Positions 12,048-13,476 of a stretch of DNA of 13,476 nt are shown here, in pieces. Numbering within the stretch: the first letter of the stretch is position 1; each line of letters begins with the position of its first letter. The stretch is taken from positions 1 through 13,476 of the forward strand of contig JBHELG010000103.1 in assembly GCA_046263195.1 (NCBI GenBank). Direction: 5' to 3'. Below the pieces are notes generated by a model. The model searched no databases and was not told the origin of the DNA. It worked only from the letters and a program-made list of their open reading frames with translations. The translations under genes were made by a program, and so were the position numbers. This stretch comes from JBHELG01 sp046263195 (GTDB lineage: Bacteria; Actinomycetota; Nitriliruptoria; Nitriliruptorales; JAHWKO01).

Positions 12048-13476
12048 TCAGTTGTAACTCACGACGGCCACCGGGCAGGGCGCTTCCCGGAGGACGTACT
12101 CCGTGCCGTGGCCGAGGAAGGCCCGCTGGCTGGCGGAGCGACGGTCGCTGGACAGGACGATGAGGTCGGCCCGATCGGTGGCGTACTCGACGAGCTTCGT
12201 CAGTGTCTGGTCAGCGACGAGGACCTCGGTATGGACCGTCGCGCCCATGGAGTGTCCGAGCTCGGCGATGTTCTCGACCAGTTGCTCGGCGATCTCGACG
12301 GCTTCGTGGAGCGAACCTTCTTCGTCCACCCGGGTTTCGTGCTCGGGGCGGCTGACGACGTGGACGACGTCGACGATGATGTCGTCGTCTGCCCGGGCGA
12401 GCCAGTAGGCGACCTCCGCTGCTCGCCGGTCCCCCTCCGTGCCGCGCACAGGCAGGAGGATGTGGCGCAGCTGAAGCTCGCCGCCCTCCCGGTCCGGCTC
12501 CCCGTCGTGCGAGGCCACGATGAGCAGGGGTGAGGGAGCGTCGACGATGATCTCGTCGACGAAAGGCTTGAAGAGCGCCTCACCCTCCTCCGGCTGCGCG
12601 TTCACGCCGAGCACGACCAGGTCGTAGCCGTTGCCGGCCTCCGCGACCACCGCCGGAGCCACCCCGTCGTCCGTCGCCCGCTCGATCGTGCGGAGATCCT
12701 CGAAGCGCTCGTCGATCCGTTCGAGCTCGGCGCGACCATCGTCGTCAGAGAGGTTCATGCGGGTGACCGTGACCTCTTCGTCCGCGATGAGCTGTGTGAG
12801 GAGCTCTGCCGCGACCTGCGTTCTCCTGCCACCCAGGGCGGGTAGCAGCACGCGCTTGAGATTGGCGACGAAGCTCTGCTCCCGCCGCTCCATGGCCGCT
12901 ATCCGCTCTTCCTCTTCCTCGGAGAACTCCACATGGCGCAGCGCCCAACGCGCGATCGGCGGGGCCATGAGCGCCGTGACGACGGAGATCATGAGGATGA
13001 TCGTGTACATCGGCATGGTGAGGATGCCGACGCTCAACCCGATGGTCGCCACGATGATCTCGAGCGCGCCGCGAGCGTTCATGGCGGCACCGACCGTGAG
13101 CGCCTCCCAGCCGGTCATGCGGCTCGCCTTCGCACCCACGTAGGCGCCGGCGAACTTACCGAAGATCGCGATCGCGAGCACCGCCGCGGCGACGATCGCC
13201 GTCATGGGTTGGGCGAGCTCGGCGAGGTTGACACGGATGCCCGACAGGGCGAAGAAGATGGGAGCGAAGACCCCGAGCGTGATGGCCTCGAACTGGTGAC
13301 GCAGGCGGTGGTCGAAGCGCTTGATCTCTCCCACGAGGATCCCGGCGATGAACGCGCCGAGCACGGCTTCGAGATGCAGCAGGTGGGTGAGGGAACCGAA
13401 CAGCAGGGCGAGCACCATGAGGCCGGTGAGCATCATGGTGTCCGTGCCGAAGTGGGTGTGGAGGAAGCGCATGACC
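12048..13476 (-). CDS. CPA2-type cation/proton antiporter with two USP domains, 3' part
   Basis: The gene enters from the right edge, so its start is outside the window; the frame is open to base 13476. The first 180 visible residues (numbered from the Met at 13472) are the later membrane helices of a Kef/NapA-type Na+(K+)/H+ exchanger: LLHLEAVLGAFIAGILVGEI (31-50), FAPIFFALSGIRVNL (69-83), FGKFAGAYVGAKASRM (104-119) and GAAMNARGALEIIVA (128-142), with Asn132 and Arg134 in the conserved N-x-R-G block. An acidic linker (EEEEER) leads to two universal stress protein domains at about 201-322 and 335-474. The second ends in FLGHGTEYVLREAPCPVAVV, close to the USP nucleotide-binding end but with the earlier glycines replaced. 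The tail suggests gating of transport by nucleotide or energy state. The usual Kef RCK/TrkA domain is absent. Confidence 0.9.
   Translation of the reverse strand, partial: VMRFLHTHFGTDTMMLTGLMVLALLFGSLTHLLHLEAVLGAFIAGILVGEIKRFDHRLRHQFEAITLGVFAPIFFALSGIRVNLAELAQPMTAIVAAAVLAIAIFGKFAGAYVGAKASRMTGWEALTVGAAMNARGALEIIVATIGLSVGILTMPMYTIILMISVVTALMAPPIARWALRHVEFSEEEEERIAAMERREQSFVANLKRVLLPALGGRRTQVAAELLTQLIADEEVTVTRMNLSDDDGRAELERIDERFEDLRTIERATDDGVAPAVVAEAGNGYDLVVLGVNAQPEEGEALFKPFVDEIIVDAPSPLLIVASHDGEPDREGGELQLRHILLPVRGTEGDRRAAEVAYWLARADDDIIVDVVHVVSRPEHETRVDEEGSLHEAVEIAEQLVENIAELGHSMGATVHTEVLVADQTLTKLVEYATDRADLIVLSSDRRSASQRAFLGHGTEYVLREAPCPVAVVSYN

Noticed and set aside
1..13476. CRISPR array or insertion sequence
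   Set aside because: No regularly spaced direct repeats with unique spacers, no transposase-like protein and no terminal inverted repeats were seen; the only tandem repeat (751-853) has no spacers.

Overview
The window is high-GC DNA (roughly two-thirds G+C by eye) with many GTG starts and purine-rich ribosome binding sites. It carries an actinobacterial-style gene set: a VanW/YoaR-type cell-wall protein with the CC-x2-RV-x-NI signature, an M23 coiled-coil peptidase, a divergent Lgt, an RskA-like anti-sigma factor and probable leaderless starts. A phosphoribulokinase at the left edge suggests Calvin-cycle capacity. That combination, with rather acidic proteins, fits a deep-branching actinobacterial lineage (for example Nitriliruptoria or Acidimicrobiia). 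The placement is inference.

Layout. 1-711: 3' part of phosphoribulokinase, closed by an 11-bp hairpin. 751-853: three tandem units of about 34 bp abutting the stop codon of a convergent, unrecognised 143-aa gene (850-1281, minus). 1643-1846: a cold shock protein, followed by a hairpin terminator shared with the convergent VanW-family gene (1939-3696, minus). A long intergenic stretch (3697-4294) separates it from a divergent M23 peptidase (4295-5506) and lgt (5512-6546), which probably form one operon. The roughly 200-nt leader of the M23 gene has alternative hairpins that can bury or expose its ribosome binding site. An orphan anti-sigma factor (6646-7356) and tRNA-Val(CAC) (7490-7561) follow.

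The right side of the tRNA is different. There is a low-GC patch (about 7700-7850), an XRE-type regulator (7968-8504, minus) and about 1 kb with no convincing gene. This looks like the remains of an acquired element at a tRNA gene, although no integrase or repeated att site is visible. Ordinary chromosomal content then resumes: a small hypothetical gene (9539-9823), 6-phosphogluconolactonase (9866-10546, minus), a divergent HExxH metallopeptidase-like lipoprotein (10681-12039), and the 3' part of a CPA2-type cation/proton antiporter with two universal-stress-protein domains (12048-13476, minus).

Functional links. The VanW, M23, Lgt and lipoprotein genes all concern the cell envelope, and Lgt would lipidate the lipoprotein encoded in the same window. 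Phosphoribulokinase and 6-phosphogluconolactonase act in connected sugar-phosphate pathways but are far apart here. No CRISPR array, transposase or complete mobile element is visible. The most interesting non-coding signals are the M23 leader, the tandem repeat at the PRK/143-aa junction and the anomalous post-tRNA region.
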